Positions 25,880 to 35,030 of a stretch of 64,000 nucleotides of DNA are shown piece by piece. This stretch comes from Phytoactinopolyspora halotolerans. GTDB taxonomy: Bacteria > Actinomycetota > Actinomycetes > Jiangellales > Jiangellaceae. Both the position numbers and the translations under genes were made by a program. The notes beneath the pieces were generated by a model. The model worked only from the letters and a program-made list of their open reading frames with translations. It did no database searches and was not told the origin of the DNA. The DNA lies in contig NZ_JAAGOA010000018.1 of assembly GCF_010550675.1 (NCBI RefSeq), forward strand, positions 96,443 to 160,442, in the 5' to 3' direction. Within the stretch, counting starts at the first letter, position 1; each line of letters opens with the position of its first letter.

Positions 25880-25952
25880 TCTTCCCGGTGTGAAACGCGC
25901 ACGGTGACGCCGGACATGTGAAAGCGTCAGCGTCAACGGAAGGGAAGGAAGC

Positions 25953-26678
25953 GTGTCGATCCTGACGGGAGCACGCACACAGCGAGATGCACACGTGTTG
26001 CAGGGGGAGACCTCGGTCGAAGACGAAGCATCGGGCCAGGGAGATGATCATCTGACCATTCGCCGGGCGAGGTTTGAGGAGTTGTTCACCGCCGAGTCCC
26101 GCGCCGTTCTCGGATATGCGCTGCGACGGGTCGACGTCCCCGACGACGCGGCCGACATCGTTGCCGAGACGTTCCTGGTGGCGTGGCGACGCATCGACGA
26201 CGTACCGACGGGGCGGGGAGGACGGCTCTGGCTCTACGGCGTGGCGCGTCGGGTGTGCGCCAATCATGCCCGGGGCGACCGCCGCCGGCATCGCCTCGCC
26301 GAACGACTCCGGGCAGATCTGCTCACACATGCCGGCCCAAGCGGTGACGGTGGCCGCGGCGGGGTCGACGGTGGCCGCGGCGAAGTCATCGACGTGGTCC
26401 GCGCGGCGATGAGCGAACTCGATGAGCACGATCGGGAGCTGTTGCGGCTCACCAGCTGGGAAGGGTTGAGCCCGACCGAGATCGCCGAGGTCATGTCGTT
26501 GCCGCCGGCGACAGTGCGCACCCGGCTGCACCGTGCCCGGAGACGCCTGAGGGCGCGGTTGGAGGTCCAGGGCTGGAGGGCCGAGCGACGTGATGGGTCG
26601 GGCGCCGAACGCAGTGCGAGATCCGGACATGTAGAGGGCGACGGGCCAACGCCCGTCCGGCAGAAGGAGGAGTTGTGA
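25953..26678 (+). CDS. ECF-type RNA polymerase sigma factor
   Basis: This 241-residue protein starts at a GTG preceded by GGAAGGAAG. Sigma region 2 has FTAESRAVLGYALRRVDVPD and the DDAADIVAETFLVAWRRI segment. Region 4 has LTSWEGLSPTEIAEVMSLPP and TVRTRLHRARRRLRA. The first 40 residues and the basic tail (residues 205-241) are extensions. The next gene overlaps the stop (GTGA) and encodes a membrane protein likely to be its anti-sigma partner, so activity is probably set by release from the membrane. Confidence 0.9.
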   Translation: MSILTGARTQRDAHVLQGETSVEDEASGQGDDHLTIRRARFEELFTAESRAVLGYALRRVDVPDDAADIVAETFLVAWRRIDDVPTGRGGRLWLYGVARRVCANHARGDRRRHRLAERLRADLLTHAGPSGDGGRGGVDGGRGEVIDVVRAAMSELDEHDRELLRLTSWEGLSPTEIAEVMSLPPATVRTRLHRARRRLRARLEVQGWRAERRDGSGAERSARSGHVEGDGPTPVRQKEEL

Positions 26679-27814
26679 GAGACGAGATGGATGCGTTGGT
26701 GGGTGCGACCGCCCGGGTGTCCGATGCGGAGGTCCAGGCGCTTCCCCTCCAGCAGGCCGAGGCCGACCTCATGGAGGAGATCATGTCCACACCAGTACTC
26801 GAGACGGTGCCCGCAGCCGGGCCCTCTGGCCACCCGCCACGGCGCTGGGTCACCGGCCGGCGTCTTGCCGCCGTCGCCGGCATCGCCGCGGTGGCGACTG
26901 CGGCGATGTTCGCCGTCCAAACCGGTAGCGACGGCGGTTCCGTCTGGGCCAACGGCGCGCGGAAGGTGGCGGAGTCCGTGCCGCGCCTGGTGGTCGACGA
27001 CCCCGATTGGCGGATCAGTGACGCCGAACAGTTCACCTCCGACGAGGGCTATATGACCGTGTCTGACGGCATTGACGACCTCCGTGTGGAATGGAACAGC
27101 GCGTGGGACTACGGGGAGATCGTCGATCACTATCGCAACGGGGAAGGCAACGAAACGTCGCTGACAGTTGTCGGCCACGAGGCGCTGGTGTTCGCGTACC
27201 CGGACTCTGCCGACATACTGGCGGTGTGGCAGCAAGGCGGCCACGTCGTCAAGGTGGCCGCGTATGGCTTGACGGATGCGGACGGCCGACTTGCGCACGG
27301 AGAGTTCGAAGATGTGCTCGCGACCTTTACCCAGGTCGACATCGAGACCTGGCTGGACGCGATGCCAGGGGACGTGGTCCAGCCCGACGAGATCGAGAGC
27401 GCCGTCGCGGAGATGCTATCCGACATTCCCGTGCCAGAGGGCTTCGAGCCCACGGATCTGGCGGACTCCGTCGGCGTGCGCGACCAGTACCATCTCGGTG
27501 CCGACGTCACGGGCGCGGTTACCTGCTCGTGGATCGACCATTGGGTGGAGGGTACGAAGCGTGGCGACGACACTGCGGTAGAGGCGGCGGAGTCGGCGCT
27601 GGCATCCTCGCATGACTGGTCGATCCTGCAGACGATGGCGCCGGAGGGAGGATTCCCGGACGCGATCTGGGAGTACGCCGATGCCATCGTCGGCGAGGGT
27701 ACGCGTCCGAACGGTGGTCCCGTAGACGAGGCCATACCTGCCGGGACGGTCGTCGGCGACACTGTTCTCGAGGAGCCCGTTGTGGTGTATCGGGAAGAGC
27801 TGGGGTGCAGCTGA
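26675..27814 (+). CDS. Membrane anti-sigma-like protein
   Basis: This 379-residue protein overlaps the sigma gene stop by 4 bp. The cytoplasmic N-terminus (about 60 residues) is followed by one membrane helix (RRLAAVAGIAAVATAAMFAV, about 63-82) and a long acidic extracytoplasmic domain. That domain contains WLDAMPGDVVQPDEIESAVA and a possible disulfide pair (VTCSWID and a C-terminal Cys). It lacks a clear zinc-finger anti-sigma motif. Position and topology match the CU044_5270-type proteins that accompany ECF sigmas; function is inferred from context. Confidence 0.75.
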   Translation: MRDEMDALVGATARVSDAEVQALPLQQAEADLMEEIMSTPVLETVPAAGPSGHPPRRWVTGRRLAAVAGIAAVATAAMFAVQTGSDGGSVWANGARKVAESVPRLVVDDPDWRISDAEQFTSDEGYMTVSDGIDDLRVEWNSAWDYGEIVDHYRNGEGNETSLTVVGHEALVFAYPDSADILAVWQQGGHVVKVAAYGLTDADGRLAHGEFEDVLATFTQVDIETWLDAMPGDVVQPDEIESAVAEMLSDIPVPEGFEPTDLADSVGVRDQYHLGADVTGAVTCSWIDHWVEGTKRGDDTAVEAAESALASSHDWSILQTMAPEGGFPDAIWEYADAIVGEGTRPNGGPVDEAIPAGTVVGDTVLEEPVVVYREELGCS

Positions 27815-27840
27815 CTGATCGAGAGCATGGATCCGGCCAG

Positions 27841-27883
27841 AGTCCTGCGAGGTGTGAAGCCCCAACTGACACCTCGCAGGACT
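27841..27883. terminator. Perfect 15-bp stem-loop between convergent genes
   Basis: AGTCCTGCGAGGTGT (27841-27855) pairs exactly with 27869-27883 across a 13-nt loop. It lies 26 bp after the anti-sigma-like gene and 55 bp before the dinB stop, so it can serve as a bidirectional terminator for convergent transcription. No T-run is present. Confidence 0.7.
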
Positions 27884-27937
27884 TCCGAATGCGGGTGGCT
27901 GGGCACGATGTTGTCGCGCACGGTGTATATGGCGGCG

Positions 27938-29140
27938 TCACTCGGGCGCATCAGGGAGGATCGGGACCGGTTGCCCGACCCGGCGCCCAACGACGGACGC
28001 CCGCGTCACGGCGCTGCTGCCGTACCGGTCCCGAAGCTCGTCCAGGGCGGCATCGAGCGTTGCTTCCGGCCGTGGCTCCATGGGCAGCGCCAGCTGCACG
28101 GCGTCCGCATCATCGAGATTGCTGACCGCCACGCCTAGTAGGGTCAGTCCGTTGCGCTCGATCAGCGGATTCGCATCGGCGAGCAGGCGGCGCGCCGTGG
28201 CCAGGACGAGCCGGGTCTCATCCGTCGCCTCCGGCAGCGTGTGTGAGCGGGTCGCCCGGGTGAAGTCGTCGAATCGGAGCCGGATGGTCACCGTGTGGCA
28301 GACCCGTCTTCCCGCCCGCAGCCGTCGGGTGACCCGGTCCACCAGGGCCGCCAGGATGGCTTCCCGCTCGTCCGGCGTCCGCCGCCGGCGGCCCAATGCG
28401 CTCTGCGACCCGACCGATCGGCGGCGCCGGCCAACCTCGACGGGGCGCGGGTCGAGCCCATTGGCCAGCGCATAAAGGTGGTGGCCCGCCGCCCTGCCCA
28501 CGATCGCGGTCAGAGCCCGGCGGGGAAGCTCCGCCACATCGCCGACGGTGTACACGCCCTTGTCGCGGAGCTTACGTGAGGTGACAGGTCCCACACCCCA
28601 GAGCCGTTCCACCGGCAGCGGGTGCAGGAATTCCAGCTCCGCGTCGGGTGGGACCAGGAGCAGCCCGTCCGGTTTGGCGACGCCACTGGCGACCTTGGCC
28701 AGAAACTTGGTGCGGGCCACCCCGACGGTGATCGGGAGCCCGACTCGGTCGCGGATGTCACAGCGCAGCCCGCGGGCGATGTCGATTGGCGGACCTGCGA
28801 TCCGCCGCAACCCGCCTACACCGAGGAACGCCTCGTCGATAGAGAGCCCTTCCACCACAGGCGTGGTCTGCTTGAAGATGTCGAAGACCGCCTTGCTCGC
28901 CTCTGTGTACGCGGAGAACCGGGGTTCGACCACCACCGCACGTGGACACAGCCGGCGGGCTTCGCGACCGCTCATCGCCGTGCGCACCCCACAGGCTTTC
29001 GCCTCGTAGCTCGCTGCGAGCACGACGCCACCACCAACGATGACGGGCTTCCCGCGCAGGCGCGGATCGTCCCGCTGCTCAACCGACGCGTAGAACGAGT
29101 CGAGGTCCGCATGCAGGATAGTGGCATCGCTCACGAACAT
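27938..29140 (-). CDS. dinB: DNA polymerase IV (Y-family)
   Basis: This 400-residue protein has ILHADLDSFYASVEQRDDPR with the first catalytic Asp pair, the loop YEAKACGVRTAMSGREARRL, and VVEGLSIDEAFLGVGGL holding the second catalytic acidic pair (SIDE). The HhH thumb (LWGVGPVTSRKLRDKGV) and little-finger domain follow. It performs translesion synthesis past damaged bases. The C-terminal end (about 350-400) has DAVQLALPMEPR, which resembles the beta-clamp-binding peptide. A LexA-type box, CGAACATATGTTCG, overlaps the start codon, so SOS control is likely. Confidence 0.93.
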   Translation of the reverse strand: MFVSDATILHADLDSFYASVEQRDDPRLRGKPVIVGGGVVLAASYEAKACGVRTAMSGREARRLCPRAVVVEPRFSAYTEASKAVFDIFKQTTPVVEGLSIDEAFLGVGGLRRIAGPPIDIARGLRCDIRDRVGLPITVGVARTKFLAKVASGVAKPDGLLLVPPDAELEFLHPLPVERLWGVGPVTSRKLRDKGVYTVGDVAELPRRALTAIVGRAAGHHLYALANGLDPRPVEVGRRRRSVGSQSALGRRRRTPDEREAILAALVDRVTRRLRAGRRVCHTVTIRLRFDDFTRATRSHTLPEATDETRLVLATARRLLADANPLIERNGLTLLGVAVSNLDDADAVQLALPMEPRPEATLDAALDELRDRYGSSAVTRASVVGRRVGQPVPILPDAPE

Positions 29141-29147
29141 ATGTTCG
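29134..29147. promoter_or_regulatory. LexA-type SOS box over the dinB start
   Basis: CGAACATATGTTCG is a perfect dyad that fits the actinobacterial LexA consensus CGAAC-N4-GTTCG. It overlaps the ATG of dinB (29138-29140), so LexA binding would block transcription near the start site; the transcript is probably leaderless. A GTG in the same frame at 29134 is a possible alternative start. Confidence 0.85.
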
Positions 29148-29222
29148 CACCGTTCGGTCGCGAAGGCTAGGCATACACGGCCTTCGGAGGCGACGTGACT
29201 GCGGTGTGATCAGCCTGCGTCA

Positions 29223-32207
29223 TCAGAAGGGCGGTATCTCGTCGTCTTCGGGACGGACGCTGAGTCGTTCCTCGCTGGGACTTGTCGTCGTGTTCTCCTC
29301 TGCGGTGCCACTCCTCATGTCATCGGGTCCTGTGCTGTTTCCGGGCTCCGTCGTTTCTCCCGTGTGATCGGCGCCATCCGCGTTGCGGCTGCGTTGGTCG
29401 GCCGTGGCAGTGGCGTGGCGGATGCGGCGTAGTTTCTCGGCCACACGCGCCTTACTGCCGTGCCCAGCATCGCCGTCGCTTGCTCCGTCGCTGCCGCCGG
29501 CTTGGTCGGCGTGGCTGCTGTCCTGGCTGTCTTCGTCAGTTGCCGGGTGGGGGTTGGGCAGGGTGGGGATGATCGCTGGGGCGCGGTTGGTGTAGCGGTG
29601 TCCGAGCGGGCTGTGCCAGATGGTGGTGCCGGTGTCGGGGCGGTGGGCTTTCCAGCCGCCGTCGTGGCGTAGGCGGTGGTCGTGGCGGCATAGGCAGGCC
29701 AGGTTGCCCGCGACGGTGAGCCCGCCGAGGCAGAATTCGTGTTCGTGGTCTTGGTCGGCGCGTACGGCGGGCATCCGACACGTCGGGTGCGTGCAGCAGC
29801 GGTCCCGGATCTGGATGTGCCGGCGCAGCCCCGCCCCGGCCCGACGCCGACGCACGCCCGCGTCCGCGTCGTCATCCGAGCCTGTCCCCGCGCCGGACCC
29901 GGAGCGTGAACCCGCCCCCGCGCCGGGCCTGGAGCTCGAACCGGGGCCTGGCCTGGAGCCCGTACCGGTGCCGGAGTCGGTGCCGGTGCCGTTACTCGAA
30001 CCCGTTTCGGTGCCGGTGGTGGTCTCGCCGGCGGTGGCGGTGGTGTGTTGGCGGGCGAGGTCGGTGATGACCGCCGCCCAGTCGGTGATAGCCGCGGCCC
30101 AGCGGGCACGCTCCTGCACCGTGTGGGCAGGTTCGTCCGCCGCCCGGGTGTCCGGGTCGGCGTTCGCTTCGGTGTGGACGAGGGTGGCCAGGCGGGCCAG
30201 CATCGAGATGGTGACATGCAGTTCGAGGATGCCGCCGCGGCGGGCATCTCGACGCACCGCTTGCTCGTCGGGTGAGCGGGGCCGGGCGGTGGTGATCCCG
30301 GTCTGGATCAACTGTCCGTCGTCGTTGCAGATGGCAAACCGCCACTGCGCCGAATGCATTCGTGCCGCGATCTGGCGGGCTACGGCGGCGGGGATGAAGT
30401 CCCAGGCGGGTATCTCACCGGGGTGCTCGTCCACACCGAGCAGGCTCGCCAACCCGATACGCAGCTCCGGCACCGACCAACCGCCCACACCCGTGCCAGG
30501 GCACGACGATGACGCACCCGCACCATCCGCATCAGAGGCTGTGTTGTCGCCGGTGGGAGAGCTGGTCGCACCGCTACCGGGTGTATCGGTCTGGCCGGCA
30601 GGGCCGGTCGTGCCCGCGTCATCGTGAAGATCGCACGTATCCGTGCTGGATGCACAAGCGCTCGAGGAACCTCCACCACGACCGCTCGGCCCACCGGAGC
30701 CACGACCTGCACAGCCGCCACCAGAGCCAGGACCACCGTCGCCGGCGGCGTCACCGCCGCCCGAGTCGTCGTCACCGGAGCCGTCGTCACCGGAGCCGTC
30801 GTCACCGGGGCTGTCGTCGTCGGGAGCGTCAGGGCCGCTACCGTCGTCGGAACCGCCCGAACCGTCAGGCGCGTCGCCGGAGCCGTCACCGTCGTCGCTG
30901 TCGGGGTCGTCACCGTGGCCGTGGTCGTCGTCGGTGCCGTTGTCGTTGCCGTTGCTGGTGGCGGGGCCATCGCCGCTGGGACGGCCGGTTCCGCCGCTGT
31001 CGGCGGTGGTGGTCTCGTCGTCGGTGAAGGGGTGGTTGAGGATGTGGGTGATGATCTGGTCTTCGTCGAGGTCTTCCAGGGTCCCGTCGAGCATGCCGAG
31101 GAACAGATCGACGCGGATGTGGTCGATCTTGCGGGTATCACCGGCCTTCTTACACGCCCGCGCCAACACATCGATACGCTCACACGCAGCGGCGGCACGA
31201 TCGATGGGCAGATCGTAGCCGGCCACGTTCGCGCTGCCGTCAGGGTTACGCGAGCCCACCACCCGACGACCCCGGATCGCTTTGCGGTACTTCTTCTCCG
31301 CGAACTCCGGGTCGATCGCGATCGCGGCTTTCTTGATCGCATCGATCAACTCCGCCACCGTCATCCCCGGCGCGTCCGGGAGCAGGAAGGCGCAGATGTA
31401 GCCGGCCTGATCATCATCGAGGCCGTCGGTCCAGGACACGAACGCCTGCGCGCGGGGCTCGTCCAACACCCCGGTCAGCATCGCCTGACCCAGCATCGGC
31501 AGCCGATGGTGGATGTCGTAGGCGAAACCGAACACCCGCCCGGCGCGTGAACGTGACCACACCAACGCCGCGCGGGCCTCCTCCGGGGCGAACTCCCCCG
31601 GCACCTGTACCCGCTGCAGCGTGTCCGCCGAACCGGGTACCCGCATCCCGGTCTCCAGCAGACACAACAGGAACAACGCCCGATCCCGGGTAGCCTGCCG
31701 GTAGGCCGCCTTCATCACCTCGACCGTGTCACGCCCGGACACGCCCGCGATCGGGATGTCCTCCAACATCGCCAGCAGATCCGCACCCGCGGGCACCGCA
31801 TCCAGGCCCTGCGGAACCGGCCACGGCACCCCACCACAGGCACCGTCCTGGTCTGCGCCGCGGGCGTCCTCACCACCACCGCCGACGCGGTGATCGCGGG
31901 GGTGGTCAGCGGCATCACCGCCACGCCGCACCGGCACGTCGCGGTCGTTATCGCGGTGCTGACCGTCGCTGAGGCCCTTGTCATCGGTGTGGGGACGCTC
32001 GTCGGCGTCGTCATCGTCGTAGTTGCGGCGTTCCCCGCCGTCGCCGTCGCGGCGCTGGCTGTCGCCGGGGCGCGTGTCGTGGTGGGCACGCTCGTCGTCG
32101 CTGCCGGGCACGAAGCCCTCGGACGCGCCGTCGTCGTGGACAGCATCGTCGTGGACAGCGTCGCCAGGCACGGCGTCGTCGTCGTTGGGATGGGGTTGAA
32201 CGGACAT
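29223..32207 (-). CDS. Giant 13E12/DUF222-type HNH endonuclease domain protein
   Basis: About 994 residues, roughly twice the usual length. After an Asp/Gly/Arg-rich N-terminal region (1-140) comes a DUF222 core in two parts (about 140-410 and 600-750). A long low-complexity Asp/Gly/Ser segment (about 395-560) splits them, and a second Gly/Ser/Thr-rich segment precedes the HNH. The HNH domain (about 800-870) has CTHPTCRMPAV, DQDHEHEFCLGGLTVAGN and LCRHDHRLRH. The 5' end (ATG 32207) has no clear SD site. Many actinobacterial copies are scattered repeats of unknown role; a LexA-like box upstream supports damage induction. Confidence 0.85.
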   Translation of the reverse strand: MSVQPHPNDDDAVPGDAVHDDAVHDDGASEGFVPGSDDERAHHDTRPGDSQRRDGDGGERRNYDDDDADERPHTDDKGLSDGQHRDNDRDVPVRRGGDAADHPRDHRVGGGGEDARGADQDGACGGVPWPVPQGLDAVPAGADLLAMLEDIPIAGVSGRDTVEVMKAAYRQATRDRALFLLCLLETGMRVPGSADTLQRVQVPGEFAPEEARAALVWSRSRAGRVFGFAYDIHHRLPMLGQAMLTGVLDEPRAQAFVSWTDGLDDDQAGYICAFLLPDAPGMTVAELIDAIKKAAIAIDPEFAEKKYRKAIRGRRVVGSRNPDGSANVAGYDLPIDRAAAACERIDVLARACKKAGDTRKIDHIRVDLFLGMLDGTLEDLDEDQIITHILNHPFTDDETTTADSGGTGRPSGDGPATSNGNDNGTDDDHGHGDDPDSDDGDGSGDAPDGSGGSDDGSGPDAPDDDSPGDDGSGDDGSGDDDSGGGDAAGDGGPGSGGGCAGRGSGGPSGRGGGSSSACASSTDTCDLHDDAGTTGPAGQTDTPGSGATSSPTGDNTASDADGAGASSSCPGTGVGGWSVPELRIGLASLLGVDEHPGEIPAWDFIPAAVARQIAARMHSAQWRFAICNDDGQLIQTGITTARPRSPDEQAVRRDARRGGILELHVTISMLARLATLVHTEANADPDTRAADEPAHTVQERARWAAAITDWAAVITDLARQHTTATAGETTTGTETGSSNGTGTDSGTGTGSRPGPGSSSRPGAGAGSRSGSGAGTGSDDDADAGVRRRRAGAGLRRHIQIRDRCCTHPTCRMPAVRADQDHEHEFCLGGLTVAGNLACLCRHDHRLRHDGGWKAHRPDTGTTIWHSPLGHRYTNRAPAIIPTLPNPHPATDEDSQDSSHADQAGGSDGASDGDAGHGSKARVAEKLRRIRHATATADQRSRNADGADHTGETTEPGNSTGPDDMRSGTAEENTTTSPSEERLSVRPEDDEIPPF
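30768..30812. repeat. 15-bp tandem repeat inside the HNH gene linker
   Basis: Two perfect copies of GTCGTCACCGGAGCC and a third with two changes are joined head to tail, within a wider Asp/Gly/Ser-coding stretch at about 30530-31020. The unit is in frame and so can change linker length without breaking the gene. Confidence 0.8.
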
Positions 32208-32352
32208 GGCGGCCGGCCTCCAACCAAAGGCACAACGGTCAACGGACCGGGCCGGCCGCACCCGCCGAACCCACACCAACCACCACAGAACTGAACACAC
32301 CGAGCGGAAACCAGAAACAACACCGCTCCAACACTGATAAACCCACCCTACA

Positions 32353-32366
32353 TCGAACAAGCGTAC
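32353..32366. promoter_or_regulatory. LexA-like box upstream of the HNH gene
   Basis: CGAACAAGCGTACG matches CGAAC-N4-GTTCG with one mismatch (GTACG). The outer TCG and CGA extend the dyad. It lies 146 bp upstream of the HNH start. 13E12-family genes in mycobacteria are reported as LexA-regulated, so the site fits, but a one-mismatch box needs testing. Confidence 0.55.
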
Positions 32367-32508
32367 GAAGCAAGGTGGATCGCTGACCACGTTCGGAGAG
32401 CTGTACGCCGAACGAGACCAGCAATGCGGTCCGCTCCGCCAACGCTCGGACCACAGTTGCTGCCGGGGGACGGATCATCATGCGCCCGTCAATGTCACCA
32501 CACACAGG

Positions 32509-32541
32509 TGGCCCGGGGCAGCTGGGAGCTGCCCCGGGCCA
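32509..32541 (-). terminator. Stem-loop terminator of the MFS gene
   Basis: TGGCCCGGGGCAGCT and its exact complement surround a 3-nt GGG loop. It starts 23 bp downstream of the MFS stop codon on the transcribed (minus) strand. The stem is very stable; no T-run follows. Confidence 0.75.
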
Positions 32542-32564
32542 TGGGTCACGCACGCCTGGAGGGA

Positions 32565-34277
32565 TTACGTTCCGATCGCGCAAGCTGGCTCGCCGTCGGG
32601 GTCGTCGTCGAATGGCCTGTCCCCGAGGACCCTTTCACGGAGCGCCTCGCCGCCGGCTACCTTCTCGCCAGTCACCTTCTCGCCAGTCACCTCATCGCCA
32701 TCGACTCCGTCGTCGCCACTGCTCGTCTGCTGTGCGCCGCTCGCCTGACGTTGGCGTCGCTCGAAGGTGATCGCAATGATGCCGAACAAGGCAATGGCAA
32801 CGCCGCCCATCGCGGCCACGGTGTTCAGACCATCGGTGAACGCCTCGCGCGCGGGCCCGAGCAGCTGCCCTACCAGGTCTGCGGGAAGGTGGTCGGCCGC
32901 GGAAACCGCACCGGCCAGCGTGTCGCGGGTCGCATCCGCGACCTCAGCCGGCGCGCCTTCGGGCACCTCGACCTGGCCGCGATACAAGGCCGTTCCCAGG
33001 CTGCCCAGCACGGCGACACCGGTGGCGATCCCGAACTCGCCGCTGGTCTCGGACATGGAGGAAGCAGACCCGGCCTTCTCCGGCGGGGCGGACCCGACGA
33101 CGATGTCCGTCACCAGAGCCGCACCGGGGCCCAAACCGACCGTGGCCACGGCCATGCCGACCACCAGAAGAAGCGGCCCGCCGGTGGCGCTGACCTGGGT
33201 GAGAATGGCGAAACCGACGCCGGTCACCACCATGCCTCCGCCGATGACCCGCCACTGGCCGATCCGCTGAGCCAAGCTCGGAGCCAGCATGGTCCCAGCG
33301 ATCATGCCCACCGACGGTGGAACCAGCCAGGCGCCCGCGCCCAGCGGCGACAGGCCGTTGACGAGCTGCAGGTACTGGCTGATGAACAGGAACATTCCGC
33401 CCATGAAGAACGCGCCGACGAGCATGGTGCCCAACGCGGCGGTGAAGGTCTTGTTCCCGAAGAGTCGCAGATCCAGCAGCGGATCGGACAGCCGTAGCTG
33501 ACGGCGGACGAAGACGACACCGACCGCCACACCGATGCAGACTGAGACGAGGGCCGTCGTCGCTCCGTCGCCCTTGGCCAGTTCCTTCACGCCGTAGATG
33601 ATCGGCAGGATGGTTGCCAGCGAGAGCCCGACGCTGGCCAGGTCGAGCCTGCCGGCCGTGCCGTCACGGAACTCCGGCAGCAACGCGGGTCCGGTGACGA
33701 GCAGAAGGACCATGACCGGCACACCGAGCAGGAACACCGATCCCCACCAGAACCACTCCAGCATGATTCCGCCGACGAGCGGGCCGATGGCCGTGCCACC
33801 CATGAAGCAGCTGATCCACACCGCGATCGCGGTACCCCGCTGCTTGGGATTGGTGAACATGTTGCTGATCAGCGCCAGTGTCGACGGCATCAGGGTGGCG
33901 CCCGCGATACCCATGATGGTACGGGTCGCGATCAGCATCTCGGCGCTGCTCGAATACGCGGCGAGGACCGAGGCGGCGCTGAATGCGGTAGCGCCTATCA
34001 GCAGCAGTCGGCGGCGGCCGATCCGGTCACCGAGCGTTCCCATGGTGATCAGGAAGCCGGCCACCATGAACCCGTAGATGTCCATGATCCACAGCATCTG
34101 ACTGCTGCTGGGCTGCAAGTCCGCGGTCAGATGCGGCAACGCCAGGTAAAGCACGCTCATGTCGAGCGACAACAGGAGTGTCGGCAGGGCCAGCACCGCC
34201 AGCCCGATCCACTCCTTGCGTCCGGCCCGGGTCTCGGAGCCGTCCACGGTGTTGGTATCCACGTCGAGTCCTCTCAT
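32565..34277 (-). CDS. MFS drug exporter, DHA2 family (14 TM)
   Basis: This 570-residue protein has about 14 membrane segments. It shows LLLSLDMSVLYLALPHLTAD for helix 1, the motif A loop LITMGTLGDRIGRRRLLLIG and the antiporter stretch PSTLALISNMFTNPKQRGTA, as in SmvA/QacA-like exporters of cationic drugs. It uses the proton gradient to export substrates, which are unknown here. The C-terminal tail after residue 515 is acidic and contains an in-frame 15-bp tandem repeat (VTGEKVTGEK). It ends at the hairpin 32509-32541. Confidence 0.9.
   Translation of the reverse strand: MRGLDVDTNTVDGSETRAGRKEWIGLAVLALPTLLLSLDMSVLYLALPHLTADLQPSSSQMLWIMDIYGFMVAGFLITMGTLGDRIGRRRLLLIGATAFSAASVLAAYSSSAEMLIATRTIMGIAGATLMPSTLALISNMFTNPKQRGTAIAVWISCFMGGTAIGPLVGGIMLEWFWWGSVFLLGVPVMVLLLVTGPALLPEFRDGTAGRLDLASVGLSLATILPIIYGVKELAKGDGATTALVSVCIGVAVGVVFVRRQLRLSDPLLDLRLFGNKTFTAALGTMLVGAFFMGGMFLFISQYLQLVNGLSPLGAGAWLVPPSVGMIAGTMLAPSLAQRIGQWRVIGGGMVVTGVGFAILTQVSATGGPLLLVVGMAVATVGLGPGAALVTDIVVGSAPPEKAGSASSMSETSGEFGIATGVAVLGSLGTALYRGQVEVPEGAPAEVADATRDTLAGAVSAADHLPADLVGQLLGPAREAFTDGLNTVAAMGGVAIALFGIIAITFERRQRQASGAQQTSSGDDGVDGDEVTGEKVTGEKVAGGEALRERVLGDRPFDDDPDGEPACAIGT
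32662..32691. repeat. 15-bp tandem repeat in MFS C-terminal tail
   Basis: Two perfect units of TTCTCGCCAGTCACC with degraded flanking units, in frame in the exporter gene. The coded peptide on the minus strand is GEKVT repeated. Confidence 0.8.
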
Positions 34278-34399
34278 CGTCAGCGCTCGTGCTTTGTCTC
34301 GTTGACGCGTCGAATACTCAGACCGTGAATCGACACAGAACTCATCGCCGCGTTGCCGACCTTCTCTTGCGGTGCCGGCCCAGCGGCGGCGGGAGGGAT

Positions 34400-34939
34400 C
34401 TACTCGACGGTGACGGGATACGTGAGTCGCTCGGTCCGGCCTTCGAACTCGACCACGGCGAGGTAGTCGCCGGGCGGCAGCGCCTCACCGGTCTCCGTCC
34501 AGGCGAGGAAGTCGGGCCCGGTGTATTCCCCCCGGAAACCGGGAGGCATCGGATGGGGTCCGCCGCAGTCGGCGACGGGCTGTACCCACAGCTTGGCATC
34601 CGGCTCGTCGACCGGTATCAGTGCGTAGCGGCCCTCGGCCAGGTCACAGCTGGGATCGACGACGGTCTCCTCCGACCTGTTCTCCACGACCAACGTGCTG
34701 GGCAGCTCGCCGCCGCTCGCCACGCGCGTGGTGTCGAACACCAGGCTGATGGTGAGGGCGTCGAAGGTCGCCGAGCCGGCATCGGTCTCGGAAACCGACG
34801 AGCCCGCAGCGGCGCGGCCCGTCGCCTTCGGTGTGTCGTCGGGTGAGGAGGTCACGGTCGGCGAGTCCTCGGAGCAGGCGGCTACCGTGGTCGCGGCGAC
34901 GAACGCGGCGATGATGATGGTGCGGCACCGAACTGTCAT
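34400..34939 (-). CDS. Hypothetical lipoprotein
   Basis: This 179-residue protein starts MTVRCRTIIIAAFVAATTVAA and has a lipobox-like VAACS (Cys about residue 22), so lipid anchoring outside the membrane is predicted. After a Ser/Thr/Pro linker, the C-terminal part contains a beta-rich domain (VENRSEETVVDPSCDLAEGR and TEGTGEALPPGDYLAVVEF-like regions) resembling a small immunoglobulin-like domain. No enzyme motif is seen. The upstream in-frame extension to 34999 would precede the signal peptide and is rejected. Confidence 0.7.
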   Translation of the reverse strand: MTVRCRTIIIAAFVAATTVAACSEDSPTVTSSPDDTPKATGRAAAGSSVSETDAGSATFDALTISLVFDTTRVASGGELPSTLVVENRSEETVVDPSCDLAEGRYALIPVDEPDAKLWVQPVADCGGPHPMPPGFRGEYTGPDFLAWTETGEALPPGDYLAVVEFEGRTERLTYPVTVE

Positions 34940-35030
34940 GTTCCAACGACGCGGCGGACCCCTTTCTGGTTGACGGTTCTCCAGCCTGGACGCGCGCAAC
35001 GACGCGACCGCTCCGTCGATGGTTCTTGGG

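Larger units (their letters stand above)
32208..32564. other. 357-bp intergenic region upstream of the HNH gene
   Basis: No convincing ORF lies here. From left to right it holds an A/C-rich leader of the HNH gene (32208-32350), a LexA-like dyad (32353-32366), and the terminator hairpin of the neighbouring MFS gene (32509-32541). The stretch between 32370 and 32500 shows nothing recognisable. Confidence 0.6.

Noticed and set aside
24390..26630. Long minus-strand frame of 746 codons
   Set aside because: It runs across the MFS and ECF sigma genes and has no recognisable domain; the two divergent genes explain the region.
30530..31030. Possible CRISPR-like repeat array
   Set aside because: Repeats are short, contiguous and without unique spacers; they are coding tandem repeats.
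29620..31550. Several plus-strand frames antisense to the HNH gene, including a membrane-protein-like Val/Ala-rich one
   Set aside because: They are antisense readings of Asp/Gly/Ser repeats; hydrophobic Val/Ala runs arise from GAC and GGC codons read backwards.
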